The notes under the pieces are model-generated. The model saw nothing but the letters and a program-made list of their open reading frames with translations. It ran no database searches and was not told the origin of the DNA. A stretch of DNA of 64,000 nt from Candidatus Petromonas tenebris. Lineage in GTDB: Bacteria > Bacillota > Clostridia > Peptostreptococcales > Caminicellaceae. This document shows positions 26,098 through 34,363 of this stretch, one piece after another. The translations under genes were made by a program, and so were the position numbers. The stretch spans positions 1-64,000 of the forward strand of contig JACCKY010000014.1 in the NCBI GenBank assembly GCA_014236755.1. The letters are read 5' to 3'. The stretch's first letter is position 1. Each line of letters starts with the position of its first letter.

Positions 26098-26217
26098 AGC
26101 AGCCTATAAGATTTCTGCTGAGGAGATTTTGAAGGACGGCCTTTCCAGTTAAGTGTTTTAGTGATAAAAGAAAACAGTCCTTCACTGATAGTCGGCTGAA
26201 GATTCTTATAGGTTGCT
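26098..26217. repeat. Long imperfect hairpin between the LarA-like gene and the next operon part
   Basis: AGCAGCCTATAAGA..TTCTGCTGA..GAAGGAC from 26098 faces GTCCTTC..TCGGCTGAAGA and TCTTATAGGTTGCT ending at 26217, giving imperfect arms of about 42 bases. There is no T-tract. It may be a MITE, an mRNA-processing hairpin that sets different expression of the two halves of the operon, or a structured RNA. Confidence 0.55.
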
Positions 26218-26287
26218 ATTATTATCAGGATTCAGTTCAATAAGTTGAATCTACAAGATATCCTAAATTATTGTTTGGAGGTATATA

Positions 26288-27106
26288 ATGGTTAAACACG
26301 AAGAAATTGTTGACATTAGGGATATTATATTTGAGTCAATAATGGATGCAAAGTTTACTGCACAAATTACAGCCGAAAGGGAAGGCCTTATTTCAGGAAG
26401 TAAATATGCATTTGAAAAATTAATGGACATCGGAGTAGATATTGAGTTTTTGGTTGCTGATGGCAAAACCGTTTCGAAAGGCGATTTAGTTGCAAAATTT
26501 GAGGGTAATCCAAAACAAATAACCTTAGCAGAAGAAATAATAATAGGAAAATTGGCGAAAACTTCAGGCATAGCTACAGCATCTAATAAAGCATCGAAGC
26601 TAGGAGGAGAAAGCTGTAAGATAGCATCTGGTGCTTGGAAGAAAATGCCTCCAGAAATAAAAGATGTTGTGAGGGAGGCTATAGTGACAGGTGGAGCTTC
26701 TCCAAGACTTTTTGATGTTCCTTTTGTATATTTAGATAAAAATTATGTTCGTATTTTTGGTAGTATTTCAAAGGCTTTAGAGGCTACTAAAAACTTAGAG
26801 GGATATATAAAAGTGGTTCAACTGAAAGCTGAAACCGGATCAATTGAATATGAAACTAGAGAAGCTGTGAAAGCTTTAGCCGATGTAATAATGGTTGACA
26901 CGGGAAGAATTGAAGATGCTATTAAAGCTATTAATATCTTAAAAAAATTAGGTGTTAGATCTGATAAAAAAGTTGCCTTTGCCAAGGGTGTGAAGATTTC
27001 AGATATTCCACGTTGTAGAGAAGTTGGTATAGATTTATTATGCATTGGAAAGGAAATAGTAGATGCACCTCTTTTAGATATGAAGTTGGATATTGTTCCT
27101 AGTTAG
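26288..27106 (+). CDS. Quinolinate/nicotinate phosphoribosyltransferase-like protein (NadC/ModD fold)
   Basis: A 272-residue protein of the QPRTase fold: an N-terminal alpha/beta domain with EREGLISGSKYAFEKL near residue 36 (the G.(I/L).SG element of NadC and ModD) and a barrel with KLAKTSGIATAS near 88, ASGAWKKMPPE near 112 and VVQLKAETGSIEYETREAVKAL near 176. NadC proper makes NaMN from quinolinate and PRPP; ModD relatives have no assigned role. The location among nickel-pincer genes is notable because that cofactor is a pyridine-dicarboxylate mononucleotide. It is followed 12 bases later by the CinA/MoaB-fold gene, so they are coexpressed. The reaction is not established. Confidence 0.8.
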   Translation: MVKHEEIVDIRDIIFESIMDAKFTAQITAEREGLISGSKYAFEKLMDIGVDIEFLVADGKTVSKGDLVAKFEGNPKQITLAEEIIIGKLAKTSGIATASNKASKLGGESCKIASGAWKKMPPEIKDVVREAIVTGGASPRLFDVPFVYLDKNYVRIFGSISKALEATKNLEGYIKVVQLKAETGSIEYETREAVKALADVIMVDTGRIEDAIKAINILKKLGVRSDKKVAFAKGVKISDIPRCREVGIDLLCIGKEIVDAPLLDMKLDIVPS

Positions 27107-27117
27107 GAGATGAAAAT

Positions 27118-28017
27118 ATGAACTTAAACCTATTAGAGAAAACAGAAATTTGGATTGGAAAACTAAAATTAGAAGAAGCCAATCTTAATGAAATTGCAGG
27201 CGTAGTTGCTGAAGTGCTTGAACTTCCACGGGATAAGGTGTTAGTAGTAGATGTTAGAGAAGATCATATAACGTTAGATGTATTACAACATGAGCTAAAA
27301 GCTGAAGCTGTTTACGGCAAAAAGAAAGAGTTGTTAAACAAATTATCTTTTATACCTGGAGTAAATATTTTCGAAGATACAGATATTCATTCAGCAGGGA
27401 TACTAGGAATGATTGGATTAGATGAAGAGGATACCAGCACAGTTATAAAAAATACAAATAAGATTGCCGAGGAAATTCAAAAGCGAATAGCTAAGAGAGT
27501 TATAGTGTATCCAACAGGTTTTGAGGTTAAAAGAGGAATGATAGAAGACACGAATACGCCCTTAATTATGGAAATGTTAAAGGAAAAAGGATATAAAGTT
27601 AGTTCAGGTGATGCGATTGATGACGATGTTGATTTAATTGCTGGAAAGATACGACAAGCAGTAAATGCTGGGTACGGTTTAGTTATAACTACCGGTGGAG
27701 TAGGAGCTGAAGATAAGGATAAGACTGTTGAAGCTATTTTAAAGTTGGATCCTAATGCAGCAACACCATATATAGCTAAATTTCAAAAGGGGACAGGTAG
27801 ACATGAAAAAGATGGAGTTAGAATTGGCATAGGAAGAGTAGGACAAACTCTTATAATTGCACTACCTGGACCTAATGATGAAGTGAAAATTGGTATTGAA
27901 GTAATAATTAGATGTTTAGAAATAGGAGTAAATAAAGAAACTTTAGCAAATGAATTAGCAAAATCTTTGAGAGACAAGTTAAGAAAAAAACATCATAAAC
28001 AACATTACAAGCATTGA
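27118..28017 (+). CDS. CinA/MoaB-fold (molybdopterin-binding-like) protein
   Basis: A 299-residue protein. Residues about 1-125 form an unrecognised N-terminal domain. Residues 126-280 carry the MoCF-fold motifs PTGFEVKRGMIEDTNTP near 139-155, an SSGDAIDDDVD turn near 169, and ITTGGVGAEDKDKTVEAI near 192-209, as in MoaB, MogA and the N-terminal part of CinA. The C-terminus is His/Lys-rich (KKHHKQHYKH). It lies between the QPRTase-like gene and the hydratase gene, with no other molybdopterin genes in view, so a nucleotide-modifying role is as plausible as a molybdenum-cofactor role. Confidence 0.8.
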   Translation: MNLNLLEKTEIWIGKLKLEEANLNEIAGVVAEVLELPRDKVLVVDVREDHITLDVLQHELKAEAVYGKKKELLNKLSFIPGVNIFEDTDIHSAGILGMIGLDEEDTSTVIKNTNKIAEEIQKRIAKRVIVYPTGFEVKRGMIEDTNTPLIMEMLKEKGYKVSSGDAIDDDVDLIAGKIRQAVNAGYGLVITTGGVGAEDKDKTVEAILKLDPNAATPYIAKFQKGTGRHEKDGVRIGIGRVGQTLIIALPGPNDEVKIGIEVIIRCLEIGVNKETLANELAKSLRDKLRKKHHKQHYKH

Positions 28018-28030
28018 TGGAGGGGGAAAA

Positions 28031-28813
28031 ATGAATAATATACAGATAAAAGAAGCTGCAGACTTTTTGGCTAAAGCTAGCAGGACACTTGAACCTATGG
28101 ATGCTTTGACCAAAATATACAGTGATATAACAGTTGATGATGCTTATAAAATTCAGCTAGAAAATATCAATAAAAAAGTTGCCGATGGCAGAACAATTAT
28201 AGGTAAAAAAATTGGGTTGACTAGTCATGCGATGCAGGAAATGCTAGGAGTTCCTGAACCTGATTATGGGCACCTGTTAGATGATATGTTAGGAGATGAA
28301 GAAGTACCTATAAAGGTTTCTTCATTACTGCAACCTAAGATCGAACCAGAATTAGCTTTTATATTGAAAGATGAACTAAAGGGTCCAGGAATAACAGTTG
28401 CAAATGTAATTGAAGCAACTGCAGGAGTAATGCCTGCCTTAGAAATAATAGATAGTAGAATTAAAGATTGGAAAATAAAAATACAAGATACAGTTGCAGA
28501 TAATGCTTCAAGTGCAATGGTAGTTTTAGGTGGAAAGATGATGCCAATAAGTGAATTGGATTTAAGACATATTGGGTTAGTATTAGAAAAAAATGGACAA
28601 ATTATTGATACAGCAGCAGGAGCAGCAGTTTTAGGAAATCCGGCAATAGCTGTAGCTTGGCTAGCAAATAAATTAGCTCAATATGATATTTCATTAAAAC
28701 CAGGAGAAATAATTTTAGCAGGCTCTCTTACTAAAGCCTATGAAATAGAAGCTGGCGATCTATTTACTGCAACATTTGATAAACTTGGAACAGTAAAAGT
28801 ATTATTTAAATAA
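28031..28813 (+). CDS. 2-oxopent-4-enoate hydratase family protein (MhpD/DmpE or DmpH type)
   Basis: A 260-residue member of the fumarylacetoacetate-hydrolase-like hydratase/decarboxylase family. Family blocks are [23 protein letters not shown] near 58-80, a metal-site [10 protein letters not shown] near 97-106, and [14 protein letters not shown] near 130-143. In the meta-cleavage pathway these enzymes turn 2-oxopent-4-enoate into 4-hydroxy-2-oxovalerate (DmpE/MhpD) or decarboxylate 4-oxalocrotonate (DmpH). The two types are close in sequence and I cannot separate them here; with only one copy in the operon the hydratase role fits better, because dehydrogenase and aldolase genes follow. Confidence 0.85.
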   Translation: MNNIQIKEAADFLAKASRTLEPMDALTKIYSDITVDDAYKIQLENINKKVADGRTIIGKKIGLTSHAMQEMLGVPEPDYGHLLDDMLGDEEVPIKVSSLLQPKIEPELAFILKDELKGPGITVANVIEATAGVMPALEIIDSRIKDWKIKIQDTVADNASSAMVVLGGKMMPISELDLRHIGLVLEKNGQIIDTAAGAAVLGNPAIAVAWLANKLAQYDISLKPGEIILAGSLTKAYEIEAGDLFTATFDKLGTVKVLFK

Positions 28814-28833
28814 ATATAGGGGGTACAAGAAAG

Positions 28834-29706
28834 ATGAGTAAAAAAATTAAGGCAGCTATAGTAGGACCAGGAAACATAGGAATGGATTTAATGTATAAAC
28901 TAATTGATAGTAAGTATATTGAGCTGGATAGTGTGATAGGAATTGATCCTAATTCTAATGGTTTAAGGTTAGCTAGGGAAAATGGTTTTAAGACATTTCA
29001 TACTGGGTTGGAAGCGATTATAGGAAATAAAGATATAAAGATAGTTTTTGATGCGACAAGTGCAAAGGCTCATTTAAAGCACGCTGAAATGTTAAAAAAT
29101 GATAACAAAATAGCTATAGATTTAACACCAGCTGCTGTTGGACCATATGTTGTTCCTCCAGTAAACTTCGATGAAAATGTTGATAGTATAAACATAAACA
29201 TGGTAACCTGTGGAGGTCAAGCAACTATACCGATAGTAGCAGCTATTAATGAGGTAGCAGATGTTGAGTACGCAGAAATAGTGGCAACAATATCAAGTAA
29301 AAGTGCAGGACCAGGAACTAGACAAAATATTGATGAATTTACTGAAACAACATCAAAGGCTATAGAAAAAGTTGGTGGAGCAAAGAAGGGTAAGGCTATT
29401 ATTATATTAAATCCTGCTGAGCCACCTATAATAATGAGAGATACGGTTCATGTTAAAGTAGCTAATCCGGATGAAAAGGCAATAAACGATGCTGTTATAA
29501 ATATGGTTAGCAAAGTTAAAGAATATGTACCAGGCTACCAATTGAAAGTGCCTCCAATTATTGATGGAGATAAAGTAACTGTAATGCTTGAAGTTGAGGG
29601 GGCAGGAGCTTTCTTGCCTAAATATTCAGGTAATCTTGATATAATGACTGCAGCCGCAAAGGCAGCAGGAGAAAAAATAGCTCAAAGATTGTTGGAAAAA
29701 GAGTAA
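28834..29706 (+). CDS. mhpF: Acetaldehyde dehydrogenase (acylating), DmpF/MhpF type
   Basis: A 290-residue protein with the NAD-binding [13 protein letters not shown] near residue 11 and the catalytic-cysteine segment [16 protein letters not shown] near 125. The [18 protein letters not shown] segment near 162 is diagnostic of the DmpF/MhpF class. It converts acetaldehyde to acetyl-CoA with NAD and CoA and normally forms a channelling complex with the 4-hydroxy-2-oxovalerate aldolase, whose gene starts 12 bases later. An ordinary 290-320 residue size; no defect seen. Confidence 0.95.
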   Translation: MSKKIKAAIVGPGNIGMDLMYKLIDSKYIELDSVIGIDPNSNGLRLARENGFKTFHTGLEAIIGNKDIKIVFDATSAKAHLKHAEMLKNDNKIAIDLTPAAVGPYVVPPVNFDENVDSININMVTCGGQATIPIVAAINEVADVEYAEIVATISSKSAGPGTRQNIDEFTETTSKAIEKVGGAKKGKAIIILNPAEPPIIMRDTVHVKVANPDEKAINDAVINMVSKVKEYVPGYQLKVPPIIDGDKVTVMLEVEGAGAFLPKYSGNLDIMTAAAKAAGEKIAQRLLEKE

Positions 29707-29717
29707 GGAGGATAAAA

Positions 29718-30755
29718 ATGGGAAAAAAAATTAGAATTGTAGATACTACATTAAGGGATGGAATGCATGCAGTAGCACATCAATTTACTCCTGAAGATAT
29801 GGCTGAAATAGCTTTGAAATTAGATGAAGCGGGAGTTGATACTATTGAGGTAAGCCATGGTGATGGATTAGGAGGTTCTTCATTCCAATACGGGTTTGCA
29901 GCTGCATCTGATCAAGAGTACCTAGAGGCTGTTTCTAAGGTATTAAAAAGAAGTAAATTGGCAGTTTTACTGTTGCCGGGTATAGGAACTCAAGAGCACT
30001 TGGAAATGGCAGCTCAATATGGAGCTAAAGTTGCAAGGATTGCAACTCATGTAACAGAAGCTGACGTTGGAGAACAACATATAAAATTAGCTAAGAAACT
30101 TGGTATGGAAGCAATCGGATTTCTGATGATGTCCCATATGGTAGATAAAGAAAAAGTAGTAGAGCAGGCAAAACTATTTGAAAGTTATGGTGCAGATACG
30201 ATTTATGTAACAGATTCAGCAGGGGCCCTTGCACCAAATGAAGTTAGAGAACGAATAGAGGCAGTGAAAAAAGCTGTATCTGTGCCTATTGGACATCATG
30301 CTCATAATAATTTAGGCTTAGCTATAGCTAACTCTTTAGCAGCTATAGAAGCAGGTGCCGATATTGTTGATGGAACATGTAAAGGTCTGGGTGCAGGTGC
30401 AGGAAATGCACAGTTAGAAGTGTTGGCAGCAGTATTAAATAAATTGGGTTATGAGACCGGAATTGATTTATATAAAATTATGGATGTAGCAGATGATATT
30501 GTAGCTCCAAAGATGAAAAGACCGCAAGTAATTGATAAAAACTCGTTATCTATAGGATATGCTGGAACTTATGGAAGTTTCTTATTACATGCTCTAAGGG
30601 CATCTGAAAAGTTTGGAGTAGATGCTAGAGATATATTAATCGAAATGGGTAGAAGAAAAACTGTAGGTGGGCAAGAGGATATGATTGTAGATGTTGCCTA
30701 CGAACTTAGCAAAAAAAATCAAATGATAGATAAAACTGGATTACAGATTGGATAA
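29718..30755 (+). CDS. mhpE: 4-hydroxy-2-oxovalerate aldolase, DmpG/MhpE type
   Basis: A 345-residue TIM-barrel aldolase of the HMG-CoA-lyase-like superfamily. The metal and base motif DTTLRDGMHAVAHQF is at residues 9-23, EVSHGDGLGGSS near 43-54, YVTDSAGAL near 171-179 and the metal site GHHAHNNLGLA near 196-206. It cleaves 4-hydroxy-2-oxovalerate to pyruvate and acetaldehyde, which is passed to the acetaldehyde dehydrogenase partner encoded just upstream. With the hydratase gene this completes a meta-cleavage lower pathway in an organism that otherwise looks anaerobic. Confidence 0.96.
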   Translation: MGKKIRIVDTTLRDGMHAVAHQFTPEDMAEIALKLDEAGVDTIEVSHGDGLGGSSFQYGFAAASDQEYLEAVSKVLKRSKLAVLLLPGIGTQEHLEMAAQYGAKVARIATHVTEADVGEQHIKLAKKLGMEAIGFLMMSHMVDKEKVVEQAKLFESYGADTIYVTDSAGALAPNEVRERIEAVKKAVSVPIGHHAHNNLGLAIANSLAAIEAGADIVDGTCKGLGAGAGNAQLEVLAAVLNKLGYETGIDLYKIMDVADDIVAPKMKRPQVIDKNSLSIGYAGTYGSFLLHALRASEKFGVDARDILIEMGRRKTVGGQEDMIVDVAYELSKKNQMIDKTGLQIG

Positions 30756-30808
30756 ATTATACAACTCAATAGATTATCGGTATTACCAGTAAAGAAGGGA
30801 AACAAAAA

Positions 30809-31642
30809 ATGATAAAATTCGTTGGGAAAGATTTACTAGAGGCTTTTGTTAAAATAAGTCCTTACATTAATGAATTGACATATAGTGATAACTTTATTGC
30901 TGTAGCAGATACTGAAAAATATATTGCTTATACACCTGCTAAAGGACTTAAGCTAAATGTTAAAGTTGGAACTAGGGTTAAAGAAGGAAGTACTGCAGAT
31001 TTAGCTATGAAGAATGGAAAAAAGACTGTGCTAAACATTTCTAAAGAAGTTTACGGTTTACCCTTTAAAGCAATAGCTGAGCCTATATATGATGAGGACG
31101 GCAAAATAATTGGCGCAGTATTAATTGGCACAAGTACAGATAATGAAGAGAAGTTAAAAAATACGGTAGATAATTTTGCTGAATCCTTTGAATATGTGAA
31201 TAAAACTATTCAAGAAATTTCACTGGCTGCAAGCAATCTTGCAGAAATAAGTGAAAAATTAGCTGAAATGGTTGTAGAGACCCAAATCAAAGTTAAAAAG
31301 AGTGATGAAATAATAGGAATGATAAAGCACTTAGCAAGTCAAACTAAACTATTAGGTTTGAATGCTGCAATAGAAGCAGCTAGAGCTGGAGATTATGGAA
31401 GAGGGTTTGCAATTGTGGCTAACGAGATACATCGACTATCAGAACAAAGTAACGATTCAGTTGAAAATGTGTCCTCGATTTTAGATGAAATGATAGAAAA
31501 CATTGAAGAAATTAATAAAAGTTCTCAAGAAACTAGTGCTGTATGCCAACAACAAGCTTCTGCCTCACAAGAAATAGCAGCCACAATAGATGAATTAGCT
31601 AAAAGACTAGATGAGTTAAAAGAATTTAGTGATATAATTTAA
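30809..31642 (+). CDS. Soluble methyl-accepting chemotaxis protein
   Basis: A 277-residue chemoreceptor without membrane segments. Residues 1-110 form a compact alpha/beta sensor-like domain (PAS/Cache-like, not identified further; blocks YTPAKGLKLNVKVGTRV and AIAEPIYDEDGKIIGAV). Residues 120-277 are the coiled-coil signalling domain, whose hairpin tip LASQTKLLGLNAAIEAARAG near 175-194 contacts CheA and CheW. It follows the aldolase gene by 53 bases in the same direction, so it may sense a metabolite of the pathway inside the cell. Too short to hold the usual methylation helices of long receptors. Confidence 0.88.
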   Translation: MIKFVGKDLLEAFVKISPYINELTYSDNFIAVADTEKYIAYTPAKGLKLNVKVGTRVKEGSTADLAMKNGKKTVLNISKEVYGLPFKAIAEPIYDEDGKIIGAVLIGTSTDNEEKLKNTVDNFAESFEYVNKTIQEISLAASNLAEISEKLAEMVVETQIKVKKSDEIIGMIKHLASQTKLLGLNAAIEAARAGDYGRGFAIVANEIHRLSEQSNDSVENVSSILDEMIENIEEINKSSQETSAVCQQQASASQEIAATIDELAKRLDELKEFSDII

Positions 31643-31741
31643 TGGTTGCTATTTTGAAAGTTTGTATAAGAGTTTAAGGAGTGGTTTCTTTCGATATTAA
31701 ACTACAAAAAACAAACTAGGGAATATTGCTGGACATTATAG

Positions 31742-31770
31742 TTGATTATAATATAAAAATTGATTATAAT
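31742..31770 (+). promoter_or_regulatory. Probable promoter of the lar cofactor genes, in a tandem repeat
   Basis: TTGATTATAATATAA occurs twice, at 31742-31756 and 31760-31774. TTGATT of the first copy (31742-31747) and TATAAT of the second (31765-31770) are 17 bases apart, a good promoter. It lies about 170 bases upstream of the first small gene, with a terminator-like hairpin between them. Confidence 0.55.
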
Positions 31771-31887
31771 ATAAGAGGGATGAGAAAAATAATAGACAAA
31801 GAAGTCATTCGAAGGAAAGAATTCCTTTAAATTCTTATTTTATTATAACTATATAACAAATATATTAATATGTTAAAGAAAATAAGA

Positions 31888-31932
31888 CCATGAAGGTCTT
31901 CCAAAGATATAGGAGGCCTTCATGGATTTTTT
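31888..31932 (+). terminator. Terminator-like hairpin just before the lar genes
   Basis: CCATGAAGGTCTTCC (31888-31902) pairs with GGAGGCCTTCATGG (31912-31925) and is followed by ATTTTTTATTT. Only 18 bases separate it from the next start codon, so there is no room for a promoter after it. It could be a leaky operon terminator or an attenuator for the lar genes. Confidence 0.75.
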
Positions 31933-31950
31933 ATTTATAAAAATTAACTT

Positions 31951-32160
31951 ATGATGTTTAACATACCGCTACCGGGAGGAACAACGGACCCTGCTGTTGA
32001 AGTTATATTGGCAGCCATGCTATTAGGGTCTTATGCTGCAGTTATTGTATTTACTGATAGATACCGTGTAATTATAGATGATAAATATGATATAATTATA
32101 AAAAATAAAGAATTTTTAAGCAAAAATAATATAATTGATGAAGGTGAGATAATAGTATGA
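31951..32160 (+). CDS. Small unknown protein translationally coupled to larC
   Basis: A 69-residue frame whose TGA overlaps the larC start (ATGA), a classic coupling arrangement. The product has one hydrophobic segment near residues 17-35 (VILAAMLLGSYAAVIVFTD) and a charged Asp/Lys-rich tail. No strong ribosome binding site precedes its ATGATG start; a GGGAGGA lies inside the frame. I do not recognise it. It may be a small membrane protein linked to nickel or cofactor delivery, or only a translated leader. Confidence 0.5.
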   Translation: MMFNIPLPGGTTDPAVEVILAAMLLGSYAAVIVFTDRYRVIIDDKYDIIIKNKEFLSKNNIIDEGEIIV

Positions 32161-33392
32161 AGATACTTTATTACGATTGTTTTTCAGGTATTAGTGGAGA
32201 TATGAACTTGGGAGCTATGATAGATTTAGGTGTAGATAAAGATTATTTAATAAATGAGCTTTCAAAATTAAATTTAGATTCAGAGTTTGAGCTAAAAGTA
32301 AGTAGAGCTAACAGAAAAGGAATAGATGGTACAAAGGTAGATGTGGTGTTAAAAAATAATCATAATCACCACCATAGTCATGAGCATTATAATGAGATAC
32401 ATACTCATAGTCATGTTCATAGAAACTTGAAAGATATTGAAAACATTATAAACTCAAGTGATTTAAGTGATAAGGTGAAAAAACTAAGTATGAAAATATT
32501 CATGGAGGTTGCTAAGGCAGAGGCTAAAGTTCATGGAAAATCTTTGTATGAGGTTCATTTCCACGAGGTAGGAGCTATAGATTCGATTGTTGATATAGTT
32601 GGAGCTGCAATATGCATTGACTACTTAGACGTAGATAAAATTATGGCTTCCCACGTTGAATTAGGTGGAGGCTCTGTAAAATGTGAACATGGAATTATTC
32701 CAGTGCCAGCACCGGCAACAATAGAGATATTAAAAGGAATACCAATCAAGTTAGGTAAGGTAGAGTTTGAGACTACAACTCCAACAGGGGCGGCAATATT
32801 GGCAGCAGTTGTGGATGAATTTAGCAGCAATTTAAACTTAGCTATTGATAAAGTTGGCTATGGCATTGGTAATAGAGACCTGGAAATACCCAATGTGTTA
32901 AGAGTCTATTTAGCTGAGGAAATTAAAGAGAAAAATGATACAAAAAATAATAATTATATTTTGGAAACAAATATTGATGATATGAATCCAGAACTGTATG
33001 GGTATATAGAAGAAAAATTGCTTAAAAATGGAGCACTAGATGTATATAAAACGCCTATAATTATGAAAAAGGGACGTCCTGCAACAAAACTCACTGTTTT
33101 GGTTAAAGAGAGAAATGAAGAAGCAGTAAAAGAAGTGATATTTAAAGAAACTACGTCCATAGGGTTAAGAAAATATAAAGTTGAAAAAATAATGCTTGAT
33201 AGGGATTTTACAAAAGTGAGAACTTCCTATGGAGATGTAACGATAAAGAGTAGCTATTATAAGGGCGAGAAGGTTAAATATAAACCAGAATATGAAGATT
33301 GTAAGAAGCTTGCACAGCAATATAATGTATCAATTAATGATGTATATAAAGAAGTTAATAAATTAGTAGAGAAGGATTTTAACGATAAATAA
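32157..33392 (+). CDS. larC: LarC, pyridinium-3,5-bisthiocarboxylate mononucleotide nickel insertase
   Basis: A 411-residue protein covering both halves of LarC in one frame, whereas some lactobacilli need a ribosomal frameshift. The N-terminus DCFSGISGDMNLGAM is diagnostic, residues 69-89 are a His-rich nickel-binding loop (NHHHSHEH and HTHSHVH), and FHEVGAIDSIVDIVGAA near 132-148 is the conserved core. It installs nickel into the cofactor using CTP in the characterised enzyme. It is in a unit with larB and larE and downstream of the LarA-like gene. Confidence 0.95.
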   Translation: MKILYYDCFSGISGDMNLGAMIDLGVDKDYLINELSKLNLDSEFELKVSRANRKGIDGTKVDVVLKNNHNHHHSHEHYNEIHTHSHVHRNLKDIENIINSSDLSDKVKKLSMKIFMEVAKAEAKVHGKSLYEVHFHEVGAIDSIVDIVGAAICIDYLDVDKIMASHVELGGGSVKCEHGIIPVPAPATIEILKGIPIKLGKVEFETTTPTGAAILAAVVDEFSSNLNLAIDKVGYGIGNRDLEIPNVLRVYLAEEIKEKNDTKNNNYILETNIDDMNPELYGYIEEKLLKNGALDVYKTPIIMKKGRPATKLTVLVKERNEEAVKEVIFKETTSIGLRKYKVEKIMLDRDFTKVRTSYGDVTIKSSYYKGEKVKYKPEYEDCKKLAQQYNVSINDVYKEVNKLVEKDFNDK

Positions 33393-33503
33393 TCTCAAAC
33401 ATAAAGGTTTATAAATAGTTTATAAGATTTTGTTAAAGAATTATAGATTAAGCATGAAAGTGATTTAATGAGCATACAAAAGCTAATTAAAGGAGGATAG
33501 AAG

Positions 33504-34250
33504 ATGAATATAGCAGAAATAAAAAAGATGTTAGAAGAAGTACGATCAGGTAAACTAGAGATAGATGAGGCAGTTAACCAAATTAAGGATTTACCATTTA
33601 AAGAGTTAGGGTTTGCCACAATAGATAATCACAGGGAAATTAGAAACGGGTATCCGGAAGTAATTTACTGTGAGGGTAAAACAGTAGAGCAAGTAAAAAA
33701 AATTGTTGAATTCATGCTCACAAAAAATAATGATATATTGGCTACAAGGGCAAATGAAGAAATGTATAATGAAATTAAGAAAATTTGTCCGGATGCACAT
33801 TATAATAAATTAGGAAGAACTATATCCATTAAGAAAACCAAAGAAGAATATACAGATAGCTATATAGCCATAGTTGCAGCAGGGACATCAGATTTGCCTG
33901 TAGTAGAAGAGGCATATGAAACAGCAAAAATATTAGGAAATAGAGTTGAAAAAATTATTGATGTTGGTGTTGCAGGCATACATAGACTATTTGCCAAACT
34001 AGATGTTTTGAGGAAGGCAAAAGTAGTAATAGTAGTAGCAGGAATGGAAGGTGCTCTGGCAAGCGTTGTTGGAGGACTTGTAGATAAACCTGTTATAGCA
34101 GTGCCAACTAGTGTAGGGTATGGTGCTAATTTTGGAGGACTAGCATCATTACTTTCTATGTTGAATAGTTGTGCCAGTGGAATAAGCGTAGTAAATATAG
34201 ATAATGGGTTTGGAGCAGCTTATAATGCTAGTATAATAAACAAATTATAA
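33504..34250 (+). CDS. larB: LarB, nickel pincer cofactor biosynthesis carboxylase/hydrolase
   Basis: A 248-residue protein whose C-terminal half is PurE/AIR-carboxylase-like: VAAGTSDLPVVEEA near 124-137, VAGMEGALASVVGG near 178-191, and NSCASGISVVNIDNG with C223, matching the reactive Cys221 of characterised LarB. LarB carboxylates the pyridinium ring of NaAD and releases AMP, giving the dicarboxylate mononucleotide. AAAGGAGGA precedes the start, 111 bases after larC. The size is normal and no defect is seen. Confidence 0.95.
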   Translation: MNIAEIKKMLEEVRSGKLEIDEAVNQIKDLPFKELGFATIDNHREIRNGYPEVIYCEGKTVEQVKKIVEFMLTKNNDILATRANEEMYNEIKKICPDAHYNKLGRTISIKKTKEEYTDSYIAIVAAGTSDLPVVEEAYETAKILGNRVEKIIDVGVAGIHRLFAKLDVLRKAKVVIVVAGMEGALASVVGGLVDKPVIAVPTSVGYGANFGGLASLLSMLNSCASGISVVNIDNGFGAAYNASIINKL

Positions 34251-34363
34251 GTTGCGGAAATGTAACAATTTGTTTCTTTTTAATAGCAAGGATAAAAGTT
34301 ATATGTTTAATCTAAATAGATTCAACTAAAAATTTGCGTGTGTATAAGGGGAGGAGCATATAT

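Noticed and set aside
31742-31932. A NiCo (nickel/cobalt) riboswitch in the lar leader
   Set aside because: I could not find the conserved core or the four-way junction of that class; only a promoter, a small hairpin and a terminator are visible.
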